Of a stretch of 22,042 nucleotides of DNA, positions 6,650 through 16,807 are shown one piece after another. A program made the position numbers and the translations under genes. How positions within the stretch are numbered: the first letter of the stretch is position 1; each line of letters opens with the position of its first letter. The notes beneath the pieces were generated by a model that saw only the letters and a list, made by a program, of their open reading frames with translations, had not been told where the DNA came from and searched no databases. The stretch comes from Deltaproteobacteria bacterium (GTDB lineage Bacteria > Desulfobacterota > Desulfarculia > Adiutricales > Adiutricaceae): contig JAIRNQ010000357.1 in assembly GCA_031257955.1 (NCBI GenBank), forward strand, positions 1 through 22,042, given 5' to 3'.

Positions 6650-8344
6650 TTACTTGAGGTCAGGGTGGGCGGTGGCCCAGGCGGCGAGTTTTTCGCGGTT
6701 GATTTTGGCGTTGTGGCGAACGTCGACTGGGAAGTTGCGGTAGCGGAGGAAGGAAGTGATGGCCATGGTTCGGGGGTTGATGCGGCCAAGGGCTTTGAGT
6801 TCTTCGATGAGTTCGGCCCAGGCTTTGGTAGAGAGGTGTTTGGTGGCCGGTTCGATAATCATGACCGGCTTGGCGTGGCCGGCCGGGCCGACGCCGACCA
6901 GGGCGCTACGGCGGACCTTGGGGTGGTTGTTGAAGATGGCCTCGCAGGAGACGGTAAAGAAAACGCTTTTGTCGGAGACCACCCGCTGGCTTTTGCGGCC
7001 GCAGAACCACATCCGGTCCTGGGCGTCATGCCAACCCAGATCACCCATCCGGCGCCAGATCTGCCCGTCCGGTCCTTGGGTCAGACTCAGGGCGGACTCT
7101 TTCGGGCGCTCGAAGTAACTTTGGGCCACCACCGGGCCGGTGGCCACGAATTCGCCCACCTCACCCATGGGCAGGATTTGGGTCTCGGAAAAGGAGGCCA
7201 GGGGCCCGTCGCTTATGGGGATCACGGCCATCTTGTGACCGGAGACCGGACGACCGACGCACATGCCGAAGCCTTGCTCGGTCATGCCCCGGACCTCGGC
7301 GATCTCGGAAGCCTCAATGGAGGTGAGGGGCATGGCCTCCGTGGCCCCGTAAGGGGTGAAGAGCAAACCGTCCGGCCCCATGGTTTTGGCGAAGTCTAAG
7401 GCCACCTGGGGTTTTATGGGCGCCCCGGCGGAGATGACCCGCTTTAGTGAGTTGAAGGTGAGCTTATTTTCCGTGGCGTAGGCCGAGAGGCGTCCGAGGA
7501 GGGCTGGGGAGGCAAATATGCTGGTACACTTTTCCTCTTTTAAGGCATTGAGTATCTTTCTGGGATCGGTTTTACCAGGCTTGGTCGGATTCATGTTGGG
7601 GATGACCGCCGTCAGGCCCAATGCGGTAGAAAATAGCGAAAAGAGGGGAAAGGTGGCTAGATCGATGCCGCCTTCGTCCATTCCGAAGGTCTCCTTGATG
7701 AGGGACACCTGGGCCCTAAACATGGAGTGGGTGTAGACGGTGCCCTTGGCCAAACCCGTGGCCCCGGAGGTGAAGAGGATGCCGGCCGGATCGTGGGCTT
7801 TGGTCGGGACTGGGGCGAATGGCTGGACGGGCGCGGAGTTGGAAGGGGTTTCGGGGGACGCGGAAAGGATCTGCCCGTAGCTCTGGCCGCCCCAAAAAAG
7901 GCGCGTGCCCAAGGTTACCCGGTGCTTGATTCCGGTAAAGTACCTAGGCATGACCAGGCTGGCCAAGTGGGCAATCTTAACCCCGATCATCCCTTTGGGT
8001 TTGCTTTCGGAGAGACAAACGAACATCCGCTTAAGGCCCATGCCCGGATCGACCATCACCGGGATCAGACCGGCCTTGAACAGACCGAAGATGACCACGA
8101 AAAAGTCCGAGCCGGGCGGTACCATGACCACGACCCGATCGCCTACCCGCAGCGGGCCCTGGGCCAGGGCCTGGCCCAACAGGGAAGAATCGCGGTCCAG
8201 TCCAGAGTAGGTGAGGGTGTGCCGGCCCAGGGAGTCGGGTCCCCGGCGGTTGATTACGGCCACCCGGTCGGGGTGATCGGCCGCCGCCTCGGTTAGGAGG
8301 GAGGCGACGTTGAAGATCTCGCTTTGGCTGGCCGGGTTGTCCAT
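6650..8344 (-). CDS. oleC: OleC-type beta-lactone synthetase (AMP-dependent synthetase family)
   Basis: The 564-residue product belongs to the acyl-adenylating superfamily. OleC activates a 2-alkyl-3-hydroxy acid with ATP and closes it to a beta-lactone in head-to-head olefin biosynthesis. Visible are the P-loop TSGATGLAKGT (residues 192-202), an OleC-like stretch TFPLFSLFSTALGLTAVIP followed by NPTKPG, PYGATEA near 331-337, and a C-terminal HNAKINREKL with candidate catalytic Lys547. The ATG at 8344 is preferred because AAGGA lies just upstream; an in-frame TTG at 8368 has no such site. It follows oleB after about 90 bp on the same strand, the expected partner. No oleA or oleD is in the window. 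A plain fatty acyl-CoA ligase is the alternative, but the OleC-like stretches make it less likely. Confidence 0.88.
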   Translation of the reverse strand: MDNPASQSEIFNVASLLTEAAADHPDRVAVINRRGPDSLGRHTLTYSGLDRDSSLLGQALAQGPLRVGDRVVVMVPPGSDFFVVIFGLFKAGLIPVMVDPGMGLKRMFVCLSESKPKGMIGVKIAHLASLVMPRYFTGIKHRVTLGTRLFWGGQSYGQILSASPETPSNSAPVQPFAPVPTKAHDPAGILFTSGATGLAKGTVYTHSMFRAQVSLIKETFGMDEGGIDLATFPLFSLFSTALGLTAVIPNMNPTKPGKTDPRKILNALKEEKCTSIFASPALLGRLSAYATENKLTFNSLKRVISAGAPIKPQVALDFAKTMGPDGLLFTPYGATEAMPLTSIEASEIAEVRGMTEQGFGMCVGRPVSGHKMAVIPISDGPLASFSETQILPMGEVGEFVATGPVVAQSYFERPKESALSLTQGPDGQIWRRMGDLGWHDAQDRMWFCGRKSQRVVSDKSVFFTVSCEAIFNNHPKVRRSALVGVGPAGHAKPVMIIEPATKHLSTKAWAELIEELKALGRINPRTMAITSFLRYRNFPVDVRHNAKINREKLAAWATAHPDLK

Positions 8345-8434
8345 GGTTTCCTTCGTGGGCCGGGCCAAAGGTCGGCCCAGGCGGCTGGTCTGGTAGGGTT
8401 GGGCCGGTTAAGCGGCCGTCAACGGGCGCGAAAT

Positions 8435-9382
8435 TTAGGGGCGCTCCAACTGGGCGCCGGCCAAAAGGGACGGAAAAAATCGGCCGCCCTCGAGGAGGCC
8501 CGACACGGAACGCAATATGGCTTCGGGTTCGTCCTCAAGCAGGCAGTGACCGGCCAAGGGCAGGGCCAGCACGTCGGCCAGGGGGCGATCGCGGGTAAAG
8601 TCGTCCAAAAAACCGTTGGAAAAGACGAAGTCCTTTAGGCCCCAAGCGTAAAGCGTGGGTTTGTTGGAAAGGCGGGAGAAGTTCTCGTAGACCTCGGCCA
8701 GCTTGGCGTGGGAAGGATGGGTATTCCGCAAGGGGATGTCGAAGACGAAGCCGGAGAGGGCCCTTCGGTGGGCGGCCTTACGGTAAGGGGCCAAGTAACC
8801 GTCCCTGACCGCCGGCGACATGGGCCTCTGGGTCCCGTAGCGGATCACTCCGTGGACGAAGAGATTGAGATCGGTCGCGAAGAAACGGCCCAAAAATAGC
8901 GAGCGCTTAAAGAGGGCCAGTTTCCAGGGTAGATTGTACCCCTTGGGAATTTTCAGACCAGTGTTCATGATGGTTAGCGTGGCCACCCGATCGGGGTTGG
9001 CCCCGGCCCAGCCCAGGCCGACCGGTCCGCCCCAGTCGTGAACGATCAGGTGGATGGGTTCGGTAAGGCTTAGGCTATCGATCCAAAGGCCGAAATCCGC
9101 GATCCTCTCGGCCAGCGTATAGCCGTAGTCCGGGCCTGGCCGGGACGAGAGGCCCATGCCCATTTGATCCAGGGCCAGGCGGCGGTAGCCGGTGAGGTTT
9201 TTTATCAGCTCCCGGTACATAAAAGACCAGGTAGGGTTTCCGTGGAGCATGACCACCGGGGGCCCCTGGCCAACGTCGGCATAGTGGAGGGCCCGGCTTG
9301 AGCCAAGCTCGATATAGTTTGGTTCGAAGGGATACTCTTCGCGCCAAGGGCCCGGGGGCACCGCCGGGAGGCGTAAACTCAT
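8435..9382 (-). CDS. oleB: OleB-type alpha/beta hydrolase (beta-lactone decarboxylase)
   Basis: The 315-residue product is an alpha/beta hydrolase close to haloalkane dehalogenases. OleB removes CO2 from the beta-lactone made by OleC to give a long-chain cis-olefin. Visible are the oxyanion segment HGNPTWSFMYR (48-58), the nucleophile elbow HDWGGP with Asp116, and the C-terminal GHCLLED with His279 as catalytic base. An Asp nucleophile instead of Ser is typical of this branch. The ATG at 9382 has GAGGAG upstream and shares one base with the TGA of the adenine deaminase gene, which implies translational coupling. Haloalkane dehalogenase is the alternative, but the adjacent oleC supports OleB. 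Confidence 0.87.
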   Translation of the reverse strand: MSLRLPAVPPGPWREEYPFEPNYIELGSSRALHYADVGQGPPVVMLHGNPTWSFMYRELIKNLTGYRRLALDQMGMGLSSRPGPDYGYTLAERIADFGLWIDSLSLTEPIHLIVHDWGGPVGLGWAGANPDRVATLTIMNTGLKIPKGYNLPWKLALFKRSLFLGRFFATDLNLFVHGVIRYGTQRPMSPAVRDGYLAPYRKAAHRRALSGFVFDIPLRNTHPSHAKLAEVYENFSRLSNKPTLYAWGLKDFVFSNGFLDDFTRDRPLADVLALPLAGHCLLEDEPEAILRSVSGLLEGGRFFPSLLAGAQLERP

Positions 9383-11232
9383 CAATGACTCTCCTCGTCG
9401 AAAACGACTGGGACGTAATCGAAGGCCTCCACGTCAACCAAACCTTCGGCGGTAAGTTTCAGGCTGGGAATGACCGGCAGACTCATGAAGGCTAAAGTCA
9501 TGAAGGGATCGAAAAGCTCGCTAAAGCCGAGCTCGGCACCTTTCATTCGCAGATTGTCCAGGGAAGCGGCGATCTCGGCCACGCTTCGGTCGCTCATGAG
9601 ACCGCCCAGGGGCAAGGCCAGCGAGGCCAGGATCTGCCCGTTTAAGGCCAAGGCCAAGCCGCCGCCCAGGCGCTCCAGCTCGCGGGCGCAGACGATGATG
9701 TCCCCATCGTTAATCCCGGCGGCCACCAAGTTGTGGGAGTCGTGGCTGACGGTTGAGGCCAGAGCCCCGCGCCGCAGTCCCAGGCCCCAGATGAAGCCCT
9801 TGGCCGGCGGTATGATCCGGTCTCGGTAACGGTACCAGACTACCAGCTTGGCCAGATCCTTTTCCGGATCGGCCGCATAATTGCCCTTAACGGCCGGCAC
9901 TTCCAAGACCAGGTTTTCGGTGACTATCTGGCCCGGTACCACGCCAATGACCCGGATCTTCGAGCCGGTGGCCCTAATGGCCAGATCGGCCTCGGCTAGG
10001 TAGGGAAGCTTAACCGAGTTTCTGAGCGCTGAGTCGTCTACCGCCGGTTCCGAGAAGATCGAGTGGCCGTTTTCGGCCACAAGTTGTCCGGCCTTCCAGA
10101 CTTTGGTTGGCTTAAAGTCGTAAAGATCGGGGTAAAGGGCCATGTCGGCGATTTTTCCCGGGGTGAGGGCCCCCAGATCGGCCAGGCCGTAATGCTCGGC
10201 GGCGTTGATGGTGGCCATGTTCAGGATGGTTTCCTTGGAAACGTCCGAGGCCCTAAGGGCCAGGGCCACCAGGTAGTTGATGGAACCGCCCATGTTTAGC
10301 TCCTGGGCGTGGCGATCGTCGGTGGCCAGTTGGCAGAAGCGCGAGTTCATGGGGGTCACGGCAGGGAGAAGGTCCAGGAGGTTTTTGGCCGCCGTCCCTT
10401 GCCTGAGAAGGACGTTTTGGCCCAGCGAGAGCCGCTCGGCCGCTTGCTCGGGCAGGATGCATTCATGGTCGGTGGTAATGCCGGCCCCTATGTAGGCGGC
10501 CAGGGCCGGCCCGGTCAGATCCGGGGCGTGCCCGTCGACCAAGGGAGCATGGTTCAGTTTGGCCAGAACCTCGAGGTTACCAAATAAAACGCCCGGAAAG
10601 TTCATCATTTCGGCCAAGCCCAGCACCCGGGGTTCCCTGAGTAGCCGATTAATTTCGTAGGTGGCGATGGAACCGGCCCCGCTTTCCAAAGATGTTGCCG
10701 GAACGCAAGAGGGGACCATTACAAAAACGTTGATGGGCAGGTTTTCCGTGGCCCGGAGAAACCATTTCACGCCGTCCAGGCCAGAAACGTTGGCTATTTC
10801 GTGGGGATCGGCCACCACCGTGGTCGTCCCGTAGGCCGAGACGCATTTGGCGAATTCCAAGGGGCTGGCCATGGAGCTTTCGATATGGACGTGGCTGTCG
10901 ATAAAGCCCGGCAAGAGGTAGGCGCCGTCGGCTTCGATTTCGATGGCACCCTCGTAAGATCCCAGACCGGCCACGCGACCGTTAGAAACGGCTAGATCGC
11001 CCAGGTGGAACTCCCCAACGTAGGGGTTATAAACCTTGGCCCCCTTGATTACCAGATCGGCCGGTTGTTTGCCCAAGGCCACGGCGATTAAGTCAGCCCT
11101 CTCCTCCGGGTACCGGGCCAGGACCCAGCCGGGGCGCAAAGCCTCCCTGGGTTTGCCGCTTGGGGTCACGGTCGGCGCCGCCGAGACCGCCTTGCCTCGG
11201 TTGGCCATTTTGCCTTTTTTTTTCGCTCTCAA
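9382..11232 (-). CDS. ade: Adenine deaminase (amidohydrolase family)
   Basis: It converts adenine to hypoxanthine and ammonia in purine salvage. The 616-residue length matches the Ade family. Metal-binding motifs are GFIDSHVHIESS (HVH at 114-116) and DPHEIANV (142-149), followed by GHAPDL and TTDHE segments typical of bacterial Ade. Two starts are possible. The TTG at 11232 has AAGGTG a few bases upstream and is used here; the ATG at 11208 gives a protein 8 residues shorter, preceded by a run of A bases and AGG. The extra N-terminal 30 residues are Lys/Pro-rich and probably disordered. It lies 82 bp after lepA and overlaps oleB by one base, so it is probably cotranscribed with both; a functional link to olefin synthesis is not obvious. 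Confidence 0.93.
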   Translation of the reverse strand: MRAKKKGKMANRGKAVSAAPTVTPSGKPREALRPGWVLARYPEERADLIAVALGKQPADLVIKGAKVYNPYVGEFHLGDLAVSNGRVAGLGSYEGAIEIEADGAYLLPGFIDSHVHIESSMASPLEFAKCVSAYGTTTVVADPHEIANVSGLDGVKWFLRATENLPINVFVMVPSCVPATSLESGAGSIATYEINRLLREPRVLGLAEMMNFPGVLFGNLEVLAKLNHAPLVDGHAPDLTGPALAAYIGAGITTDHECILPEQAAERLSLGQNVLLRQGTAAKNLLDLLPAVTPMNSRFCQLATDDRHAQELNMGGSINYLVALALRASDVSKETILNMATINAAEHYGLADLGALTPGKIADMALYPDLYDFKPTKVWKAGQLVAENGHSIFSEPAVDDSALRNSVKLPYLAEADLAIRATGSKIRVIGVVPGQIVTENLVLEVPAVKGNYAADPEKDLAKLVVWYRYRDRIIPPAKGFIWGLGLRRGALASTVSHDSHNLVAAGINDGDIIVCARELERLGGGLALALNGQILASLALPLGGLMSDRSVAEIAASLDNLRMKGAELGFSELFDPFMTLAFMSLPVIPSLKLTAEGLVDVEAFDYVPVVFDEESH

Positions 11233-11314
11233 TATCGCACCTTTTGGAACGCGCCATTGGGGCGCTGGGCCACGGCAGGGGCCCCGCCGGGGAGGTTAGG
11301 CCGCGTTTGGGTTA

Positions 11315-13111
<1,797 letters not shown>

Positions 13112-13658
13112 GCCTTAATTTATGAACACCCTTAAATACTTTACGATTTAGCGCCACGATAACGCTTCGGAATGTAGTTCTTCCCCGCCTAACTCCGCCG
13201 CTTCGGCCGCTTCGCCGGCCCGAGAGCCGCCTCTCCGGAGGCTTCGCCGGCCAAAAATGGCTGCCGGAACGGTCGGTTAAATCTTAGATAATCACACGGG
13301 CTTAGCGTTAAGGCCTTGGCCATGTAGTATAATTGGTTTAAACGTAAAGCAAAAGCCAATAAAACGTAAACTATACGTGAATTTCGCTTGTTTAATCGCT
13401 CCCCATCAAGGGGTAATTAAATATTATAGCACTTTCGCGGCGTACTATCCCGAAAAAAGATCCTATCCTTCAGGGCGAACGCTCCTATTTTTCCCGGTGG
13501 CCTAGGGGATAGACCAGGGCCAAAGCCTGTAGTGGCAGGCGCTCGGCGGGTTCCCCCCTCGGCAAGCTCGTGGCGAGCCCGGGGCCGGCCCAAGGTTGGG
13601 GCCCCAGTGACGGCCTCCCAGGTAACGGGAGGGCCGGAAGGCTCGGGCTCGGATGGTG
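13112..13658. other. Intergenic region upstream of lepA
   Basis: No gene is supported here. Bases 13190-13260 are GC-rich with repeated cttcgccggcc words and a GCCTC/GAGGC hairpin. Bases 13270-13435 are AT-rich, with CCCC/GGGG around a 5-base loop at about 13401-13413, and are the most likely place for the lepA promoter. The part next to dsbB (13440-13658) is GC-rich without clear signals. Confidence 0.5.
13326..13354 (-). promoter_or_regulatory. Candidate lepA promoter
   Basis: On the minus strand TATACT (13326-13331) is a good -10 about 215 bp upstream of the lepA ATG. The -35 is weak: TTGCTT at 15 bp or TTTTGC at 17 bp. The surrounding DNA is clearly AT-richer than its flanks. Confidence 0.25.
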
Positions 13659-14258
13659 TCAGGCTGGGGAGGCGGCCCGGTCGCGGCGGGCGTTTATCGC
13701 CGAGACCAGCCAGGAGAGCAGCATCAGGGTCAGGCCGGTGATTATGACCAAGTAGACCAAAATCAGCCACTGGGTCATGGAAAAGCCCAAGAAAAACCAT
13801 TGGGAGTCTTCGCCGCAGATGCCCTCGGGGGCGAAGTGGCGGGGCAGCCACCGGTCGAGCTTAAGGCCCAGCGGGAAAGCCACGTTGGATATCGAGCAGG
13901 GTTGGAACCAGCCGGGTATATTGGCCGAGTTAAGGTTAATGATCTCCAGGGCCACGGACATGGAAAGGCCCCATATGGCCGCGCCTAGCGTGGTCGCGTA
14001 GCCGATGAGCTTGAAGAGTATCAATCTTGGGTTAACGGCCGCCACCATAGCCCCGAAAAATATGGCGATCATGGCGGAACGAATTTTTACGCAATATTCG
14101 CAAGGGAAAAGCCCGAGGTAATTCTGAAAGTAAAGAACGGAGAAGAGTTCGAGGCCCAGGGCGCCAAAACCGCCCAACAACCACAAGGGTCTTAGGGACT
14201 GCCAGCGGCCCAGGGTGGGGAAAAAATCGTCGGTGATGTCGGCAACCAGTTTAACCAT
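13659..14258 (-). CDS. dsbB: DsbB-like disulfide bond formation protein
   Basis: The 199-residue inner-membrane protein would reoxidise DsbA and pass electrons to quinones. Four hydrophobic segments are seen, near residues 24-44, 62-80, 84-106 and 165-187. The first periplasmic loop has Cys53 and Cys56 (PCEYC), and the second has Cys121 and Cys148 (QPCS and GICGED), the two cysteine pairs expected of DsbB. The second loop is longer than in the E. coli protein. The ATG at 14258 has GGAAG upstream. The dsbA-like gene lies directly upstream on the same strand, which strongly supports the pairing. Confidence 0.88.
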   Translation of the reverse strand: MVKLVADITDDFFPTLGRWQSLRPLWLLGGFGALGLELFSVLYFQNYLGLFPCEYCVKIRSAMIAIFFGAMVAAVNPRLILFKLIGYATTLGAAIWGLSMSVALEIINLNSANIPGWFQPCSISNVAFPLGLKLDRWLPRHFAPEGICGEDSQWFFLGFSMTQWLILVYLVIITGLTLMLLSWLVSAINARRDRAASPA

Positions 14259-14287
14259 AAGCTTCCGGTAACGCGGTCCGAAAAACG

Positions 14288-14322
14288 CCCCAGGCTTTTG
14301 GCCAAAACCAAAAGCCCGGGGG
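14288..14322 (-). terminator. Hairpin between dsbA and dsbB
   Basis: CCCCAGGCTTTTGG pairs with CCAAAAGCCCGGGG around a 6-base loop, leaving one mismatched pair. On the minus strand it is followed by GCGTTTTT. It lies after the dsbA-like gene and 30 bp before the dsbB start, so it may be an intrinsic terminator or attenuator that lowers dsbB expression. Confidence 0.6.
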
Positions 14323-14447
14323 TTTTACCGTATCGGGGATAGTTTTTCGTCAAGCCGGCCCGAAGGGAAGGGGCCGGCGGGCCGGGAAGGGCTTCCAGAA
14401 GGGCTTATTTGGCGACGGGCTGGGCCCTTCCCTCAACCTCTTCGGTG

Positions 14448-14663
14448 GCCTCTTCCAGGGCGTCGGCCGCCTTGGCCGCCTAGTCTTTGGTTTTTTCGGC
14501 CGCCTCTTCCAGGGCGTCGGCCGCCTTGGCCGCCTGGTCTTCGGTTTTTTCGGCCGCCTCATCCAGGGCGTCGGCCGCCTTGGCCGCCTGGTCTTCTGTT
14601 TTTTCGGCCGCCTCTTCCAGGGCGTCGGTCGCCTTGGCCGCCTGGCCTTCGGTTTTTTCGGCC
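14448..14663 (-). repeat. 54-bp tandem repeats in the 3' end of the dsbA-like gene
   Basis: Four 54-bp units start at 14448, 14502, 14556 and 14610. In coding sense they give the 18-residue unit AAEKTEDQAAKAADALEE with minor changes. The unit nearest the 3' end contains the TAG in place of CAG and is otherwise preserved, and it leads into a unique tail ending in a TAA at 14405-14407. Confidence 0.9.
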
Positions 14664-15397
14664 GCGGGCTTAAGCTTGGCCAAGCGGGCCCGCTCGTGGT
14701 TTATGAGCTTTTCGGCCAGTTGGTAGTAGGGGCCTTGGAAGAAGGTGATGACGTAACGACCGTTTATGATCATGCCCGGCACGGCGTCCAAGCCGGAATT
14801 GTCCAGAAAAGCCTGAACCCGAGCCTCCCGGCCGACCACGGCTGGCGAATCGTAGGCGGAGTTAAAGGCCGCCCTGGCGACGCCTTGGGAGGCGGCGAAG
14901 GTCTCCTGGGATTCTTTGGTGATCAGGCCGTAGCCTCGACGGTTGGGGTTATGGATCTGCTGGGCCGTGTCGAAGGCGGCCTGCCGGGAGGATTCTTCAA
15001 CGCCCAATTCGTCGAGCACCAGAAATAGGCGCCCGTGGGCCTTAAAGGGCATGCGGCTTTCGAAGAGGCCCGGGACCCGGACCACCCTGACGTCGGGGGG
15101 AAGGGAATTGACGAACATGTTGGTCGAGGGCTCGCTTTCCCGGCAAGCGCCGCAGCCGTACCAGAAGGCCAAGACCAACTCAATCTTGTCGTCGGTTTCG
15201 TCCAGTCGGCTAGGCCGCAAAATGGCCTTGAAGTTGGCCCGTTCCTCGGCGGTCAGATCTGGCAAAGCCAAGCTCTGGTCTTGGCTCGGGCTCTGGGCTT
15301 TGTCTTGGGCCAGGGAGCCGTCCGGGACGGCCAGGGCCAAGGCCAGGGTAAGGATTGCCAGGGCTAAAACGGGAAAAGATATAATCTTGGGTTTCAT
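14480..15397 (-). CDS. dsbA: DsbA-like thiol:disulfide oxidoreductase with repetitive coiled-coil tail
   Basis: The 305-residue product has an N-terminal signal peptide (basic start, Leu/Ala core, probable cleavage near residue 30), so it is periplasmic. The thioredoxin-fold active site is Cys82-Gly-Ala-Cys85 in FWYGCGACRE, and Val206-Pro207 is the cis-proline site. It would oxidise cysteines of exported proteins with the neighbouring DsbB as partner. Residues from about 245 to the end are 18-residue Ala/Glu/Lys/Asp repeats predicted to form an amphipathic helix or coiled coil, unusual for DsbA. The stop is a TAG at 14480-14482 where the other repeats have CAG, and the frame continues 24 more codons to a TAA at 14405-14407. 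The start is the ATG at 15397, with only a weak ribosome site. Confidence 0.9.
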   Translation of the reverse strand: MKPKIISFPVLALAILTLALALAVPDGSLAQDKAQSPSQDQSLALPDLTAEERANFKAILRPSRLDETDDKIELVLAFWYGCGACRESEPSTNMFVNSLPPDVRVVRVPGLFESRMPFKAHGRLFLVLDELGVEESSRQAAFDTAQQIHNPNRRGYGLITKESQETFAASQGVARAAFNSAYDSPAVVGREARVQAFLDNSGLDAVPGMIINGRYVITFFQGPYYQLAEKLINHERARLAKLKPAAEKTEGQAAKATDALEEAAEKTEDQAAKAADALDEAAEKTEDQAAKAADALEEAAEKTKD

Positions 15398-15489
15398 TTT
15401 TCAAACCGTTAATTCGTGGCCCCGGGCCTTGGGGCCCAGGGGAAAGGTTTGGGTCGGGACTGGGCCAAAGGGGTGCCCATAGGCGCGGC

Positions 15490-15774
15490 TCAGGAGGTCC
15501 CGGGCACCCGCCAAACCGAGGCCGGGTTGGGGCTGAAGGCGGTCAGCTCCTCGGGTCCGGCTTTCTTTTCCACCACCCTCCAGAGCTGGAGTTCGGCCAT
15601 GGCTGACTTTAGGGTTTCGTCGGTATCGTTCCAGCGGGCGGAGATGGCCTCTTCGGTGGCCATGACCCCATCGTTCACCAGGGCGCAGATTAAGATGTAC
15701 AGGGAGGTGGCGAACATCGAAAGCTTGAGGTTAAATATTTGGGTGTCCATCACCCGGTAGCCAAGTTGGGCCAT
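15490..15774 (-). CDS. Small hypothetical protein, possible winged-helix-like fold
   Basis: The product is about 94 residues, from MAQLGYRV to VPGTS. ATG 15774 is preferred because GGTGG lies 4-5 bases upstream; ATG 15750 would give 86 residues with a poorer site. There is no signal peptide. A hydrophobic helix, ATSLYILICALVNDG, is followed by a charged helical part, a TLKSAMAELQLWRVVEKK segment and a short C-terminal tail. This layout resembles small helix-turn-helix or winged-helix domains. It sits between nadC (116 bp upstream) and dsbA (92 bp downstream) on the same strand, so it is probably part of the run. I do not recognise a named family. Confidence 0.6.
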   Translation of the reverse strand: MAQLGYRVMDTQIFNLKLSMFATSLYILICALVNDGVMATEEAISARWNDTDETLKSAMAELQLWRVVEKKAGPEELTAFSPNPASVWRVPGTS

Positions 15775-15890
15775 TTTGCCACCATCGTGGGGCCGGCGGG
15801 CCATCGGCCCGGGGCGGGCTCGCCGAAGCCGGCGCGAGCCAAAGGAAAAGGGTAGGGGCCAAAAGGGAAGGGGCCAAAATTGTGGTCCGC

Positions 15891-16745
15891 CTAAGACCAA
15901 TCCAGGCCCAGATCCGCAGCCGGGGCGGAGTGGGTAAGGGCCCCCACGGAAACGAAGTCGACGCCGGTCGCGGCTATATCGCCAACCGTTTCCAGGTTGA
16001 CGCCCCCGGAGGCCTCAACCAGGAGGTTCCTGGGACCGGGTCGAAAAAAACCGTTGATTATGGCCATGGCTTCGTGAAGCTGAACCGGGGTCATGTTGTC
16101 CAGCAGAACGGCGTCGGCGCCGCCTTTCAGGGCTTCCTTAAGCTGGGCCAAATCGTCTACCTCGATCTCGATCCTTAACGGGTGCGGGGCTTGGGCTTTG
16201 GCGCCGGCCAGGGCCAGGGCGACCGATCCGCAAGCCCTGATGTGGTTGTCTTTGATGAGGATGCCGTCGCCCAAGCAGAAGCGGTGGTTGTGTCCGCCCC
16301 CGTGGCGCACGGCGGCCTTTTCCAGGGCCCTCAGGCCGGGGGTGGTTTTGCGGGTATCCAATATCTTGGCCCCGCTGCCGGAAAGCCGCACGGCCTTGAC
16401 GTATTTGGCGGTCAGGCTGGCCACGCCCGAAAGGCGCCCCAAAAAATTCAAGGCCACCCGCTCGGCCGTCAGAATGGAAGCGGCCAGGCCACCGACGGTC
16501 AGGACCTCGGATCCGGCCGAAAGCTCGTCTCCGTCGGCGGCCAGGGTTTTTACCGAAAGGGCTGGGTCGACCAGCTCGAAGGCGGCCAGGGCCGCCGAAA
16601 GCCCTGACAGCACCAGGGGTTTTCTGGCCACGATGGCCGCTTGGCCAAGCCGGTCGGGTGGCACGGTTAGCCGCGTGGTGACGTCCCCTAAGCCCAAGTC
16701 CTCGGCCAAGGCCCGCCCGACCAATTCCTTCAACCCAAACTCCAT
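15891..16745 (-). CDS. nadC: Nicotinate-nucleotide pyrophosphorylase (quinolinate phosphoribosyltransferase)
   Basis: It makes nicotinate mononucleotide from quinolinate and PRPP in de novo NAD synthesis. The 284-residue length is standard. Motifs are AEDLGLGDVTT near the N-terminus, DTRKTTPGLR (130-139), GGGHNHR (149-155), KDNHI (165-169), EIEVD (193-197), LLDNM (214-218) and EASGGVN (244-250), all at their usual places. The ATG at 16745 is chosen because the longer open frame upstream lies inside valS and has no family similarity; a GTG at 16754 is a possible alternative. It follows valS after about 60 bp. Confidence 0.95.
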   Translation of the reverse strand: MEFGLKELVGRALAEDLGLGDVTTRLTVPPDRLGQAAIVARKPLVLSGLSAALAAFELVDPALSVKTLAADGDELSAGSEVLTVGGLAASILTAERVALNFLGRLSGVASLTAKYVKAVRLSGSGAKILDTRKTTPGLRALEKAAVRHGGGHNHRFCLGDGILIKDNHIRACGSVALALAGAKAQAPHPLRIEIEVDDLAQLKEALKGGADAVLLDNMTPVQLHEAMAIINGFFRPGPRNLLVEASGGVNLETVGDIAATGVDFVSVGALTHSAPAADLGLDWS

Positions 16746-16807
16746 GCCCGCCACCGCCTTTCGCCCGCGGTTCCAAGCCGTCCGCGGCCATGGGCCGCCA
16801 GCGGCTT

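Noticed and set aside
6665..7399. Long plus-strand frame opposite oleC
   Set aside because: It is antisense to a confidently recognised gene, with Gly/His-rich composition typical of a shadow frame.
13328..13333. Plus-strand TATAAT upstream of lepA
   Set aside because: No -35 at the right distance and no gene follows on that strand; it overlaps the candidate minus-strand -10.
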